A stretch of 64,000 nucleotides of DNA, taken from Paracoccus shandongensis (lineage in GTDB: Bacteria > Pseudomonadota > Alphaproteobacteria > Rhodobacterales > Rhodobacteraceae). A program made the position numbers and the translations under genes. Below, one piece after another: positions 35,612 to 45,229 of this stretch (its first letter is position 1; the number at the start of each line of letters is the position of its first letter). The DNA is taken from assembly GCF_017315735.1 (NCBI RefSeq), contig NZ_JAFLRK010000011.1, forward strand, positions 27,942 to 91,941, written 5' to 3'. Below the pieces are notes generated by a model. The model worked only from the letters and a program-made list of their open reading frames with translations, had not been told where the DNA came from and ran no database searches.

Positions 35612-36130
35612 ATGACACCGCTTGGACATCGACGGCTGATCCTGACGCGCCATGCCAAGTCGGCCTGGGATGATCCGGGCCTGCCCGATCACGACCGCCC
35701 GCTGAACGACCGGGGCCGCCGGTCCGCCCGCGCGCTTGGCGACTGGATGGCCTCGCGCGGGTACGAGCCCGAGGAGGTGCTGTGCTCGTCCGCCGCGCGC
35801 ACGCAGGAAACCTGGGCGATGGTCGCGGGCGCGCCGCTGGAGGTCCGCCCGGTGATCCGCATCGAGCCGGGCCTGTATCAGGCGGGCCCGGAAAAGATGC
35901 TGGCGGTCCTGAAGACCGCCACCCACCCGACGGTGATGATGCTGGGCCACAACCCGGGCATTTCCGAATTCGCGGCCCTGCTGCCCGCGCGCCTGCCGCT
36001 GGACCCCGACTTCCGCCGCTATCCCACGGGCGCGACCCTGGTGGTGGATTTCCAGGTGGACAACTGGGCGCAGGTCGAACCCGGCCAGGGCAGCGTGATG
36101 GATTTCGTCAGGCTCGACGGGCGGAACTGA
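35612..36130 (+). CDS. SixA-like histidine phosphatase
   Basis: This 172-residue member of the phosphoglycerate-mutase-like superfamily has the catalytic TRHAKSAW (RHG variant RHA) at residues 12-19, DHDRPLNDRGRRSA, and the second His in MLGHNPGISEFA. SixA proteins remove phosphate from HPt phosphohistidines or nitrogen-PTS proteins; the substrate here is not shown. It ends a plus-strand run and faces aapP across a bidirectional terminator. Confidence 0.85.
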   Translation: MTPLGHRRLILTRHAKSAWDDPGLPDHDRPLNDRGRRSARALGDWMASRGYEPEEVLCSSAARTQETWAMVAGAPLEVRPVIRIEPGLYQAGPEKMLAVLKTATHPTVMMLGHNPGISEFAALLPARLPLDPDFRRYPTGATLVVDFQVDNWAQVEPGQGSVMDFVRLDGRN

Positions 36131-36174
36131 CTTTCACTTTGGCGTAAATATCCCAGGGGCTTCGAAGCGCCCGG

Positions 36175-36197
36175 AAAAAGGTCCGGTGGACCTTTTT
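36175..36197. terminator. Bidirectional intrinsic terminator
   Basis: AAAAAGGTCC (36175-36184) pairs with GGACCTTTTT (36188-36197) over a 3-base loop, so each strand ends in a run of five T. It serves both the SixA-like gene (plus) and aapP (minus). A second hairpin, GGGGGAC/GTCCCCC (36227-36245), lies between it and aapP, within an element like that at 11185. Confidence 0.8.
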
Positions 36198-36256
36198 CAG
36201 CGGAGAAGGGGCCGGCAGGCCCGAGCGGGGGACGTGAAGTCCCCCGGCCTTGCCGC

Positions 36257-37045
36257 TTAATGCCCCAGGATCTGGCTCAGGAACAGCTTGGTCCGCTCGG
36301 ACTTGGGGTTGTTGAAGAACTCGCGCGGCTCGTTCTGCTCGACGATCTGGCCCTGGTCCATGAAGATCACGCGGTTGGCGACGGCCTGGGCAAAGCCCAT
36401 CTCGTGCGTGACACACAGCATGGTCATCCCCTCCTCGGCCAGCTGGATCATGGTGTCCAGTACCTCCTTGATCATCTCGGGGTCAAGGGCGCTGGTCGGC
36501 TCGTCGAACAGCATGATCTTGGGTTGCATGCACAGCGACCGCGCAATCGCCACGCGCTGCTGCTGGCCGCCAGACAGCTGGCCCGGATATTTCCCGGCCT
36601 GCTCGGGGATCTTGACCTTTTCCAGATAGCGCATGGCCGTCGCCTCGGCCTGCTTGCGGGGCACCTTGCGCACCCAGATCGGCGCGAGCGTGCAGTTTTC
36701 CAGCACCGTCAGGTGGGGGAACAGGTTGAAATGCTGGAACACCATGCCGACTTCGGACCGCACCTTGTCGATGTTCTTGATGTCGTTGGTCAGTTCGATC
36801 CCGTCCACGACGATATGGCCGGACTGATGCTCCTCCAGCCGGTTGATGCAGCGGATCAGGGTCGATTTGCCCGACCCGGACGGCCCGGCGATCACGATCC
36901 GCTCGCCCCGGTGCACGGTCAGGTCGATGTCGCGCAGCACGTGGAACGACCCGTACCACTTGTTCATGTTGCGGATGTCGATGGCGACCTCGTCGCTGAT
37001 CCGCATGTGGCTGCGGTCGATCCTGCGGGTGATGTCTTCGCTCAT
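36257..37045 (-). CDS. aapP: General L-amino acid ABC transporter ATP-binding protein
   Basis: This 262-residue ATPase has Walker [11 protein letters not shown]-loop [12 protein letters not shown], signature [15 protein letters not shown], Walker [13 protein letters not shown] and the switch CVTHEMGFA. It powers uptake through AapQ/AapM. It is the last gene of aapJQMP, nine bases after aapM, and is followed by the bidirectional terminator. Confidence 0.95.
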   Translation of the reverse strand: MSEDITRRIDRSHMRISDEVAIDIRNMNKWYGSFHVLRDIDLTVHRGERIVIAGPSGSGKSTLIRCINRLEEHQSGHIVVDGIELTNDIKNIDKVRSEVGMVFQHFNLFPHLTVLENCTLAPIWVRKVPRKQAEATAMRYLEKVKIPEQAGKYPGQLSGGQQQRVAIARSLCMQPKIMLFDEPTSALDPEMIKEVLDTMIQLAEEGMTMLCVTHEMGFAQAVANRVIFMDQGQIVEQNEPREFFNNPKSERTKLFLSQILGH

Positions 37046-37053
37046 GGCGGTCC

Positions 37054-38508
37054 TTACCTGTGGTCGCGTGCCAGCCGGCGTTCAAGATACATCGAATATC
37101 GCGACATGCCGAAGCAGATCAGAAAGAAGATGAAGCCCACGAAGATATAGGGCTCCCAGTAGATGCCCTTCCAGCTTGTGGAGGCCCGCACCGCGTCGGA
37201 CATGGATTTCAGCGGATCGTACAGGCCCACGAAGGTCACCAGTGTGGTGTCCTTGAACATGCCGATGAAGGTGGAGACGATGCCGGGAATGCTGATCTTC
37301 AGCGCCTGCGGCAGCACGATCAGCCGCTGCGCCTTCCAGTAGTCCAGGCCCAGGGCGTCGGCGGCCTCGTATTGGCCCTTGGGCAGCGCGGCAAGGCCCC
37401 CCCGGATCACCTCGGCCATGTAGGCGGCGGAAAACAGCGTCACCATGATGATGACGCGCAGGATGATGTCGAAGGTCGTGCCCGGCGGCAGGAAGTAGTT
37501 CAGCAGCAGGGATGCCACGAACAGCAGCGCGATCAGCGGAACGCCCCGGATGAACTCGATGAAGATCACCGCCAGGGTCTTGACCAGGAACATGTCCGAC
37601 CGCCGCGCCAGGGCCAGCACGATGCCCAGCGGCAGCGACATGGCGATGCCCGCCACGCCGATGGTGATGGACAAGAGGAACCCGCCAAAGCGGTCCGAGG
37701 CCACCGCCGGGATCGCCAGCGAGACGATGCTTTCCGCATCCCGCGCCGCATCGCCTGCGAAGACGATCCACCAGACCAGCGGCACCACCAGCGCCGCGAC
37801 CGTCGCGACCAGGGCCGAGGCGCGGCCAAGCAGCCGCCAGGCAATCCAGCCCAGCACCGGTCCCACCAGCACCATGACCGGCCCCCAGGCCGAGCCGCCC
37901 CACAGGAACCACACCCCCATCAGAGGATACAGGATCGAGAAGACCAGCAGCCAGGACGGCTGGCGTTCCGAGATCAGCAGCGCGCCGACCAGCACGGCGG
38001 CGGCAAAGACCAGCCAAGCGGCGGGCGCGCCCATGACGGCCATCAGCCACAGGGTCAGCACCGTCGCCAAGGCCAGCACAACGCGCCGGATCATGACCGA
38101 TTCCGAAAACAGCACGGGCGCCAGGGCCACGAACAGCAGGCCGAATGCCATGGTCGGGCGCCAGTAAAGCTCGGGCGGGTAGAAGCCATAGACATACTGG
38201 TTCCAGCGTTCGCGGACCACGGCCCAGCAGGCGCCACGCGCCCCCTCGCCCCAGGTCTCGGCGATGATGCGGCGGCAGTCGGACAGGCTGTCCGCGTTCC
38301 AGACGGAATGGGCGAACCAGTCCCAGAAATGGCTGACCAGGAACCAGACGATCAGGACGCCCAGGATCGTCAGCACCGTGTTCAACGGCCCCGAGAACAG
38401 GTTCTGCCGCAACCAGCGCACGGCCCCGGCCTCGCGCACGGGCGGGGCGGCGGGGGGCAGCATGGTGTCGCGGACAAAGGGGACGGTCTGGGCGTGGGTT
38501 TCGCTCAT
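37054..38508 (-). CDS. aapM: General L-amino acid ABC transporter permease
   Basis: This 484-residue permease of the polar amino-acid family is longer than HisM-type permeases, as AapM proteins are. Several N-terminal membrane segments precede the transport domain with [13 protein letters not shown] and the EAA loop [29 protein letters not shown]. It sits one base after the aapQ stop region and is co-transcribed. Confidence 0.94.
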   Translation of the reverse strand: MSETHAQTVPFVRDTMLPPAAPPVREAGAVRWLRQNLFSGPLNTVLTILGVLIVWFLVSHFWDWFAHSVWNADSLSDCRRIIAETWGEGARGACWAVVRERWNQYVYGFYPPELYWRPTMAFGLLFVALAPVLFSESVMIRRVVLALATVLTLWLMAVMGAPAAWLVFAAAVLVGALLISERQPSWLLVFSILYPLMGVWFLWGGSAWGPVMVLVGPVLGWIAWRLLGRASALVATVAALVVPLVWWIVFAGDAARDAESIVSLAIPAVASDRFGGFLLSITIGVAGIAMSLPLGIVLALARRSDMFLVKTLAVIFIEFIRGVPLIALLFVASLLLNYFLPPGTTFDIILRVIIMVTLFSAAYMAEVIRGGLAALPKGQYEAADALGLDYWKAQRLIVLPQALKISIPGIVSTFIGMFKDTTLVTFVGLYDPLKSMSDAVRASTSWKGIYWEPYIFVGFIFFLICFGMSRYSMYLERRLARDHR

Positions 38509-38509
38509 C

Positions 38510-39766
38510 TCACCGCTCCTTCAGCTTCACGCGGGCGTTGAACAGGTTCATCCCGGCCGAGATGATCAGGCTGAGGACCAGATAGACCCCCATCATCAGC
38601 ACGATGGATTCCAGTTCCCGCCCCGTCTGGTTCAGCGTGGTGCCGCCCAGCGTGCCCTTGATGTCCATGTAGCCCACGGCGATGGCCAGGGAACTGTTCT
38701 TCATCAGGTTCAGGTATTGGGAAATCAGCGGCGGGATGATGACCCGCAGCGCCTGCGGCAGGATCACCAGGTTCATGGTGCGGCCCGGGCGCAGGCCCAG
38801 GGCAAAGGCGGCCTCGGACTGCCCGCGGCTGATCGCCAGGATCCCCGCCCGCACGATTTCCGCGATGAAGGCCCCGGTATAAAGCGTCAGCGCCAGCCAC
38901 AGCGCGACCAGCCCGTTCTGGACGTTCAGCCCGCCCGTGAAGTTGAAGCCCTTCAAGGTCGGCGGGATCAGGTGCAGGCCGAAATACCAGATCAGCAGCA
39001 GGGACGGCACCGTCATCACCGCAAGGCTTGCCCACCAGGTGGTGGGGCGGACGCCTGTCTGGTCCTGCACCCGCTGCGCCCAGGCGGCGATCATGCGCCG
39101 GACGATCCAGCCCGCCACCAGCGCCACGGCAAAGGCGATGGTGGCCCAGCTGATCGTGATGCGCGCGCCCAGATCAAGGCTGCCCGGATCGTTGGTCATC
39201 GCCAGCGTCGGGATGGCGGTATAGCGGTTCGTCAGCGCCACATGGTCGAACAGGATCATGCTGGCCGCGGGATCGTCCCCGCGAAAGGCGTTGGGCGGTG
39301 GCATCACCTCGGTGAAGACGGCGAAGACGATCAGGATCCACAACAGCAGGGGGACGTTGCGGAAGGCCTCGACATAGACGGTCATCAGCCGGGCGATCAG
39401 CCAGTTGTTGGACAGCCGCGCCACGCCCGCGATGATCCCCACGACCGTCGCCGCGATGCAGCCCAGGATCGACACGATCAGCGTGTTCAGCAGCCCCACA
39501 AGGGCCGCGCGCAGGTGCGTGTCGTCCGAGGTATAGGGGATCGGCGTCTGCGGGATGTCGTATCCCGCGCGCTGCCACAGGAAGCCGAAGTCGAAATCCT
39601 TGCCCAGGGCCGCCAGGTTGCGGATCGTGTTGTTGACCAGCCACCAGGCCAGCGCCATCACCAGGATGAACACGATCACCTGGAAGGTCATCGACCGATA
39701 GCGCCGATCATAGATCAGCATGCTTGGCCGGAACGGCGGATTCGCCGGCACCATAACGTCCGTCAT
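38510..39766 (-). CDS. aapQ: General L-amino acid ABC transporter permease
   Basis: This 418-residue permease has an N-terminal membrane segment (about 28-48), the inner-membrane transport domain with YVEAFRNVPLLLWILIVF, and the EAA loop SEAAFALGLRPGRTMNLVILPQALRVIIPP. The start ATG at 39766 is preferred over an upstream open extension. It pairs with AapM to form the membrane channel. Confidence 0.94.
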   Translation of the reverse strand: MTDVMVPANPPFRPSMLIYDRRYRSMTFQVIVFILVMALAWWLVNNTIRNLAALGKDFDFGFLWQRAGYDIPQTPIPYTSDDTHLRAALVGLLNTLIVSILGCIAATVVGIIAGVARLSNNWLIARLMTVYVEAFRNVPLLLWILIVFAVFTEVMPPPNAFRGDDPAASMILFDHVALTNRYTAIPTLAMTNDPGSLDLGARITISWATIAFAVALVAGWIVRRMIAAWAQRVQDQTGVRPTTWWASLAVMTVPSLLLIWYFGLHLIPPTLKGFNFTGGLNVQNGLVALWLALTLYTGAFIAEIVRAGILAISRGQSEAAFALGLRPGRTMNLVILPQALRVIIPPLISQYLNLMKNSSLAIAVGYMDIKGTLGGTTLNQTGRELESIVLMMGVYLVLSLIISAGMNLFNARVKLKER

Positions 39767-39833
39767 TCTTCTACCCCTGCAGCCGGTCTTGCCTTGTGGT
39801 GGCAGCGTTTTCCGCAACCGGGCTTGTCATGCG

Positions 39834-39857
39834 AAGGGGGCGCCATGGCGCCCCCTT
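39834..39857. other. 24-bp perfect palindrome between aapJ and aapQ
   Basis: AAGGGGGCGCC/GGCGCCCCCTT around a central AT (39834-39857). Stem-loops at this point, between the binding-protein gene and the permeases, commonly lower permease expression by partial termination or by protecting the 5' mRNA. No long T-run follows. Confidence 0.6.
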
Positions 39858-39872
39858 TAGGTGTCGGATGCC

Positions 39873-40889
39873 TCAGCGGAAGGGCATCGCATACATCAGG
39901 CCGCCCTGCGTCCATTGCGCGTTCAACCCGCGGGCCAGGCCGATGGGGGTCTGCTCGCCGATATTGGCCGCGAAGATCTCGCCATAGTTGCCGCTGGCGG
40001 CGATGGCGCGCTTGGCCCAGTCCTTGTCCAGCCCGATCATCGCGCCCAGGTCGTCGGTTACGCCCAGAAGGCGCTGGACCTCGGGGTTCTGCGAGGATTT
40101 CGCCAGTTCTTCCAGATTCTTCGAGGTGATGCCGTATTCCTCGGCCGCGATCAGCGCGTAAAGCGTCCAGCGGGCGATGTCGCCCCAGTTGCTATCGCCA
40201 TGGCGCACGGCCGGCCCCAGCGGTTCCTTGGAAATGATCTCGGGCAGGATGATGTGGCTTTCGGGGTCGGCAAAGGCGGCGCGGGTCGCGGCAAGGCCGG
40301 ATGCGTCGGTGGTATAGGCGTCGCAGGCGCCCGCCATGTATTGCTGCTCGCCCTCGGCGTTGCTGTCGATGTTGACCGGCTGATAGGTCATGTTGTTGGC
40401 CTTGAAGTAATCGGCCAGGTTCAGTTCCGTCGTGGTGCCGGTCTGGATGCAGATGGTCGCGCCGTCCAGTTCCTTGGCCGAGGTCACGCCCAGGTCCTTG
40501 TTCACCATGAAGCCCTGGCCGTCGTAATAGTTGACGCCGATGAAATCCAGCTTCAGGTCGGTATCGCGCGAGAAGGTCCAGGTCGAGTTGCGCGCCAGCA
40601 GGTCCACCTCGCCCGAGGACAGCGCCGTGAAGCGCGTCTGGCCGGTGGTGGGCACGTATTTCACCTTGGCCGGATCGCCCAGCACGGCGGCGGCGACGGC
40701 CTTGCAGAAATCGACGTCGAAGCCCGTCCAGTTGCCGTTCGCATCGGGCGCGGCAAAGCCCACAAGGCCGGTGTTCACGCCGCAGTTCAATTCACCGCGC
40801 GCCTTCACGTCGGCCAGCGTATCGGCCATGCCCGCACCCGCCATCAGCGCGCCGGCGGCCATCGAGCCCAGAAAAACCGAAGTCTTCAT
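39873..40889 (-). CDS. aapJ: General L-amino acid ABC transporter substrate-binding protein
   Basis: This 338-residue periplasmic protein has a signal peptide ending GAGMA|DT and the family 3 solute-binding signature GFAAPDANGNWTGFDVDFCKAVAAAVLGD. It captures polar amino acids for AapQMP. The ATG at 40889 has AAAGGGGTAG upstream. It leads the operon, with a possible promoter at 40997-41027. Confidence 0.95.
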   Translation of the reverse strand: MKTSVFLGSMAAGALMAGAGMADTLADVKARGELNCGVNTGLVGFAAPDANGNWTGFDVDFCKAVAAAVLGDPAKVKYVPTTGQTRFTALSSGEVDLLARNSTWTFSRDTDLKLDFIGVNYYDGQGFMVNKDLGVTSAKELDGATICIQTGTTTELNLADYFKANNMTYQPVNIDSNAEGEQQYMAGACDAYTTDASGLAATRAAFADPESHIILPEIISKEPLGPAVRHGDSNWGDIARWTLYALIAAEEYGITSKNLEELAKSSQNPEVQRLLGVTDDLGAMIGLDKDWAKRAIAASGNYGEIFAANIGEQTPIGLARGLNAQWTQGGLMYAMPFR

Positions 40890-40996
40890 GTCTACCCCTT
40901 TGTTGGTGCCGTCCGTGCGGACATCCCGCAAGCGGCGCCCGGACCTTGGTGCCCGGGCTTGTCGTCACGACGCCCCCAAAGGGGCATCCCATAGGC

Positions 40997-41027
40997 AACA
41001 TAGTGCCGATCCTTCCCGATGCGTCAA
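40997..41027 (-). promoter_or_regulatory. Possible aap operon promoter
   Basis: Minus-strand TTGACG (41027-41022) and TATGTT (41002-40997), spacing 19 bp (longer than ideal), about 108 bp before aapJ. Confidence 0.38.
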
Positions 41028-41053
41028 GCGCGACGCCCAGGGCCCGGGCAGTT

Positions 41054-41767
41054 TCAACCGCGGCGGGACAGGTGCCAAAGCCGTTCCGCGACCCCCATCG
41101 CCGCCCTGCGGCTTTCGGCGGCGTCCCGCGCCTCGTCGTCCTGGCCCCAGCGTTCGATCTGGAATTCCTCGTCGATGCGGGACAGGCGGAAGGCCGTGTC
41201 CGCGTCGATCCGGCCCCGGATGACGGCCAGTCCCAGGATCAGCGATCCGGGCAGGGTCACAAGATCGTGCAGCGCCGTCAGCCCGAAAACGTCCAGATCC
41301 AGAAGATGCCCGCGCAGCCGCGCCAGCACCGGCGCGTCCTGTTCCACCGGGATCACCCCATGGGTGATGCGCAGGGGCGCGCGCAGGTCGGTCGCGGCCC
41401 AGTCGATCAGCGGATCCCAGGCCTCGGCCTGGCGGCGGGCCAGTTCGGCGGGCTGGTCGGCGCGATAGGACAAAAGGTCCGTGCCGCCATATTCGGCAAG
41501 CATGCCCGCCACGCCGGCAAACTGAGGCGTGACCTTTTCCACCGCCGAATTGGCCGCCCGGGTCAGGGGCATGGTATGGGGGTCGATCACATCGGCCTGC
41601 GCGTCCCATTCCGCCGCGACCGCCCGGGCCAGCCCCTCGGTCGGCAGCAGCAGCGGCAGCTTGCCGGGCGTGCGCAGGGGCCGGTCGTCAAGGGCGACCT
41701 CGAACCCCTCGCCGACTGGCCGGACCCCGGACGCCTTCCAGAACCGCCGTGCCTTCCATTCGCTCAT
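41054..41767 (-). CDS. ATP12-family F1-ATPase assembly chaperone
   Basis: This 237-residue protein matches the ATP12 family, which in mitochondria and alphaproteobacteria chaperones the alpha subunit of F1-ATPase. Recognised blocks are KRARRFW-like KARRFWKA, LDDRPLRTPGKLPLLLPT, AVAAEWDAQADVIDP and PLTRAANSAVEKV, and the acidic DLLSYRAD. The start ATG overlaps the HAD TGA (ATGA). It is the last gene of a coupled crcB-rluC-HAD-ATP12 chain. Confidence 0.88.
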   Translation of the reverse strand: MSEWKARRFWKASGVRPVGEGFEVALDDRPLRTPGKLPLLLPTEGLARAVAAEWDAQADVIDPHTMPLTRAANSAVEKVTPQFAGVAGMLAEYGGTDLLSYRADQPAELARRQAEAWDPLIDWAATDLRAPLRITHGVIPVEQDAPVLARLRGHLLDLDVFGLTALHDLVTLPGSLILGLAVIRGRIDADTAFRLSRIDEEFQIERWGQDDEARDAAESRRAAMGVAERLWHLSRRG

Positions 41768-42420
41768 GATGCCCACCTTGCCAGTGCCTGGCCCAAATCC
41801 CTGAAATCCGTCGCGACCAACGCCGCCCCCGAGGCCGTCAGCGCCTCGGGCGCATGATAGCCCCAGCCGACGCCAAGGCCCGTCATGCCAGCCGCGCGCG
41901 CCATCTCCATGTCGAAGCTGGTATCGCCAACCATCACCGCATCCCCGGGTTCCACCCCCGTCTCGGCCAGCGCCGCCAGCAGCATCGCCGGATGGGGTTT
42001 CGAGGGGTGGTCGTCCGCCGTCTGCAGGCTGACGAACCGCCCCTCCAGCCCATGAGCCGCGATCATCGCCGCCAGCCCGCGCCGCGACTTGCCCGTCGCC
42101 ACGGCCAGCAGGATGTCGCGGCATCCCGCCAGCCCGTCCAGGCAGTCCAGCGCGCCGGGATACAGCGGCGCGGCCTGCGCCATCCGGGCCTGCATGAAGG
42201 CGGCGCGATACCCCTCGACGATGCGGGCCTGCGTGGCGGCGTCATGCCCCGGGGCCAGTTGCGCCACCGCGACCGGCAGCGACAACCCGACGATCTGCAG
42301 AACCGCCTCGCGCGGCAAGGGGTCCAGCCCCGCGCCTTCAAAGGCGGCGGTCATGGCGCCGTGGATATGGTGCTGGCTGTCCACCAGCGTGCCGTCCACG
42401 TCGAAGACCACCAGCTTCAT
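41764..42420 (-). CDS. HAD-superfamily hydrolase (phosphoglycolate phosphatase-like)
   Basis: This 218-residue HAD protein has motif I VVFDVDGTLVDSQHHI, motif II LAVATGKSRRG, a motif III lysine in SKPHPAML, and motif IV VMVGDTSFDMEMARAAG. It probably dephosphorylates a small sugar phosphate or phosphoglycolate; a role as pseudouridine-5-phosphatase is possible next to a pseudouridine synthase but not shown. It overlaps rluC and the ATP12 gene by ATGA at both ends. Confidence 0.85.
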   Translation of the reverse strand: MKLVVFDVDGTLVDSQHHIHGAMTAAFEGAGLDPLPREAVLQIVGLSLPVAVAQLAPGHDAATQARIVEGYRAAFMQARMAQAAPLYPGALDCLDGLAGCRDILLAVATGKSRRGLAAMIAAHGLEGRFVSLQTADDHPSKPHPAMLLAALAETGVEPGDAVMVGDTSFDMEMARAAGMTGLGVGWGYHAPEALTASGAALVATDFRDLGQALARWAS

Positions 42421-43469
42421 TCGAGATCCGCGAAGGGATCGTCGGGCACGTCGTTTTCATGCCAGCCCACCGTCTTCCAGGTCCGCGCCATGTGATCCGG
42501 CAGGGGCGCGGTCAGGGTGATGCGCTTCCTGGTGATCGGATGGTCGAAGCTGATGCTGCGGGCGTGCAGGTGCAGCTTCTTGCTGATTTCCCCGCCCAGT
42601 TGCGCGCCCCAGCCGTCGCCCAGGTTCTCCTGCCCCGAGCCGCCGTATTTCCCGTCGCCCACGATGGGATGGCCCAGTTCGGCCATATGCGCGCGCAACT
42701 GGTGCGTCCGTCCCGTGACCGGCACCAGCGCGCACCAGCTGGCCCGCGTGCCAAGCGCGTCCAGCACGGCATAATCGGTGGTCGCGCGCTTGGCCCCCTC
42801 GGTCGTGTCGATGTCGCGGGGGTGGACGGCGATCATCTTTTCATTGTCGCCGCGCCCGGCCCCGCCCTTGACCAGGCCAAAGCGGATCGTGCCCATGCGC
42901 GGATGCGGCACGCCCGCCACGGCCGCCCAATAGATCTTGCGGGTGGTTCGGGCCCGGAACGCCTCGGACAGGGCGCGCGCCACGCGGTCGGTGCGCGCCA
43001 GCAGCAACACGCCCGAGGTGTCCTTGTCCAGCCGGTGCACCAGCTTGGGCCGGTCCTTGTAGCCGAACATCAGCGCGGTGGTCAGTCCGTCCACATGCCG
43101 GTCCCCCTGCCCGCTGCCGCCCTGCGACGGCAGGCCCGGCGGCTTGTTCAGGGCGATGATGTGTTCGTCCTTCCACAGGACGGCGGCCTGGATCATCTGC
43201 TGGTCGCTGTCGGACACGCGCGGACCCAGGGGGCGGCTGGCGCGCGCGGGCATGGGCGCGGCATCGGGCAGCGGGGGGATGCGCACCTCCTGCCCCGTCT
43301 CGATCCGGGTCGCGGGCTTCACGCGCCCGCCGTCCACGCGGATCTGGCCGGTGCGGCACAGCTTCTCGATGGCGATCTGGCCAAGCTGGGGAAACTTCTT
43401 CCTCAGCCAGCGGTCGAGCCGCTGCTCGCCCTCGTCCCCGCCCACGCGGATGGTCTGAACGCCGCTCAT
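42417..43469 (-). CDS. rluC: RluC/RluD-family 23S rRNA pseudouridine synthase
   Basis: This 350-residue enzyme has an N-terminal S4 domain (RLDRWLRKKFPQLGQIAIEKL) and a catalytic domain with HRLDKDTSGVLLLART where D148 is the catalytic aspartate, then GRTHQLRAHMAELGHPIVGDGKYG. It isomerises uridines in 23S rRNA; RluC is the best guess within the RluA family. The ATG overlaps the crcB TGA. Confidence 0.9.
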   Translation of the reverse strand: MSGVQTIRVGGDEGEQRLDRWLRKKFPQLGQIAIEKLCRTGQIRVDGGRVKPATRIETGQEVRIPPLPDAAPMPARASRPLGPRVSDSDQQMIQAAVLWKDEHIIALNKPPGLPSQGGSGQGDRHVDGLTTALMFGYKDRPKLVHRLDKDTSGVLLLARTDRVARALSEAFRARTTRKIYWAAVAGVPHPRMGTIRFGLVKGGAGRGDNEKMIAVHPRDIDTTEGAKRATTDYAVLDALGTRASWCALVPVTGRTHQLRAHMAELGHPIVGDGKYGGSGQENLGDGWGAQLGGEISKKLHLHARSISFDHPITRKRITLTAPLPDHMARTWKTVGWHENDVPDDPFADLE

Positions 43470-43831
43470 GCGAAAATCCCCCGGCCGATGGTCATGCCGG
43501 CGAAGACTGCCGCCAGCGACAGCAGCACCGATCCCCCGACATAGATCGCAGCTAAGACCCCCTGCCCCCGTTCCCACAGGGTCAGCGTGTCCAGCGAAAA
43601 GGCGGAAAAGGTCGTGAAGCCGCCCAGGATGCCGGTCAGCAGCAGCGGCGCCCAAGCCGCGCCGCGCCCTGCCAGCAGCGCCGCCAGCAGGCCCATGACA
43701 AGGCTGCCCCCGACATTGACGGCGAATGTCGCCAGCGGAAAGCCCCCGGCGGGCATGGCGCGATAAAGGCCAAGGCGCGCCACCGATCCGATGGCGCCGC
43801 CGATGGCGACCTGAAGATATGGGTTCATCAT
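43466..43831 (-). CDS. crcB: Fluoride exporter CrcB/FluC
   Basis: This 121-residue four-helix membrane protein has the Fluc signature GGFTTFSAFSLDT plus NVGGSLVMG. It exports fluoride as a dimer. The start is one of two ATG codons at 43831/43828. Only 31 bp separate it from rarA, so no fluoride riboswitch fits in front of it. It is coupled to rluC by ATGA. Confidence 0.92.
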   Translation of the reverse strand: MMNPYLQVAIGGAIGSVARLGLYRAMPAGGFPLATFAVNVGGSLVMGLLAALLAGRGAAWAPLLLTGILGGFTTFSAFSLDTLTLWERGQGVLAAIYVGGSVLLSLAAVFAGMTIGRGIFA

Positions 43832-43862
43832 GGCGGCTAACTGTGGTGGCGCGGGCGCAAAG

Positions 43863-45179
43863 TCAACCGCCGCGCTTCAACCGCTGCGACACGAACCAGT
43901 CGAGCCGCTTCTTCAACTCTCGCTCGAACCCCCGCTCGACGGGGGTATAGAGGACCGGGCGCTTCATGCCCTCGGGGAAATAGTTCTGGCCGGAAAAGCC
44001 GTCCTCGGCGTCGTGGTCATAGGCATAGCCCGCGCCGTAATCCTGGTCCTTCATCATCTGCGTGGGCGCGTTCAGGATATGGGCGGGCGGCATCAGGCTG
44101 CCCGTGCGCTTCGCCTCGGCCCGGGCGGCCTTGTAGGCGACATAGCCCGCGTTCGATTTCGGGGCGAGCGCCAGATAGATCACCGCCTGCGCCAGGGCCA
44201 GCTCGCCTTCCGGGCTGCCAAGGCGTTCATACAGCGCCCAGGCATCCAGGCAATGCCGATGCGCCGCCGGATCGGCCAGGCCGATATCCTCGACCGCCAT
44301 GCGGGTGATGCGGCGGGCGAGGTAACGGGGATCCTCGCCCCCCTCCAGCATCCGCGACAGCCAATACAGCGCCGCGTCGGGGTCGGACCCGCGCACCGAT
44401 TTGTGCAGCGCCGAGATCAGGTTGTAATGCTCATCCCCCGACTTGTCGTACTTCGCCGCCCGCCGCATCAGGCGCTGCGCCATGGCGGGGGCATCCACCG
44501 GCCTGTCGGTCTTCCAGGCAGCCACCTGCTCGATCAGGTTCAGGGCCGCGCGGCCATCGCCGTCGGCCATCTCCAGCAGGGCGTCGCGCGCCTCGGCTGT
44601 CAGGGGCAGCTTGCGGCCCAACTCGCGTTCCGCGCGCTGCGCCAGCAGTTCCAGGTCGCGCAGCGACAGGCGTTCCAGCACGATCACCTGGGCGCGCGAC
44701 ATCAGCGCGGCGTTCAGCTCGAAGGACGGGTTTTCGGTCGTCGCACCGACCAGAAGGATCGTCCCGTCCTCCATATAGGGCAAAAAGCTGTCCTGCTGCG
44801 CCTTGTTGAAGCGGTGGATCTCGTCCACGAACAACAGCGTGCCGCGCCCCTGCTGGCGGCGCAGCCTTGCCGTTTCAAAGACCTTGCGCAGCTCGGGGAC
44901 GCCCGAAAAGATGGCGCTGATCTGCACGAAGGCCAGGTTGGTCTGGTCCGCCAGAAGCCGCGCGATGGTGGTCTTGCCCACCCCCGGCGGCCCCCAGAGG
45001 ATCAGCGAGGACAGGCTGCGGGACGCCAGCATGGACCCCAGCGGCCCGTCCGGGCCAAGCACCTTGTCCTGGCCGATCACGTCGCCCATGCGCACGGGGC
45101 GGATGCGGTCGGCCAAGGGTCGCACCGCCGGGGGCGGCGGCGGATCGGACGAGGTGCTGGCGTCGAACAGGTCTGGCAT
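43863..45179 (-). CDS. rarA: Replication-associated recombination protein RarA (MgsA)
   Basis: This 438-residue AAA+ clamp-loader-like ATPase acts at stalled forks. Walker A LWGPPGVGKTT (61-71), Walker B LLFVDEIHRFNK, sensor LLVGATTENPSFELN, then the oligomerisation domain with SALHKSVRGSDPDAALYW. The ATG at 45179 starts MPDLFDAS, the usual opening. There is no strong ribosome-binding site. A weak TTGTAC-18-TAAGAT motif lies only 9 bp upstream of the ATG, so a leaderless transcript is possible. Confidence 0.93.
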   Translation of the reverse strand: MPDLFDASTSSDPPPPPAVRPLADRIRPVRMGDVIGQDKVLGPDGPLGSMLASRSLSSLILWGPPGVGKTTIARLLADQTNLAFVQISAIFSGVPELRKVFETARLRRQQGRGTLLFVDEIHRFNKAQQDSFLPYMEDGTILLVGATTENPSFELNAALMSRAQVIVLERLSLRDLELLAQRAERELGRKLPLTAEARDALLEMADGDGRAALNLIEQVAAWKTDRPVDAPAMAQRLMRRAAKYDKSGDEHYNLISALHKSVRGSDPDAALYWLSRMLEGGEDPRYLARRITRMAVEDIGLADPAAHRHCLDAWALYERLGSPEGELALAQAVIYLALAPKSNAGYVAYKAARAEAKRTGSLMPPAHILNAPTQMMKDQDYGAGYAYDHDAEDGFSGQNYFPEGMKRPVLYTPVERGFERELKKRLDWFVSQRLKRGG

Positions 45180-45229
45180 GATACACCATCTTAGGCCTGC
45201 AAGGCCCTGGCGTACAAGATGTGGCAGCC

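Noticed and set aside
43832..43862. Fluoride riboswitch in front of crcB
   Set aside because: Only 31 bp separate crcB from rarA, too short for the aptamer.
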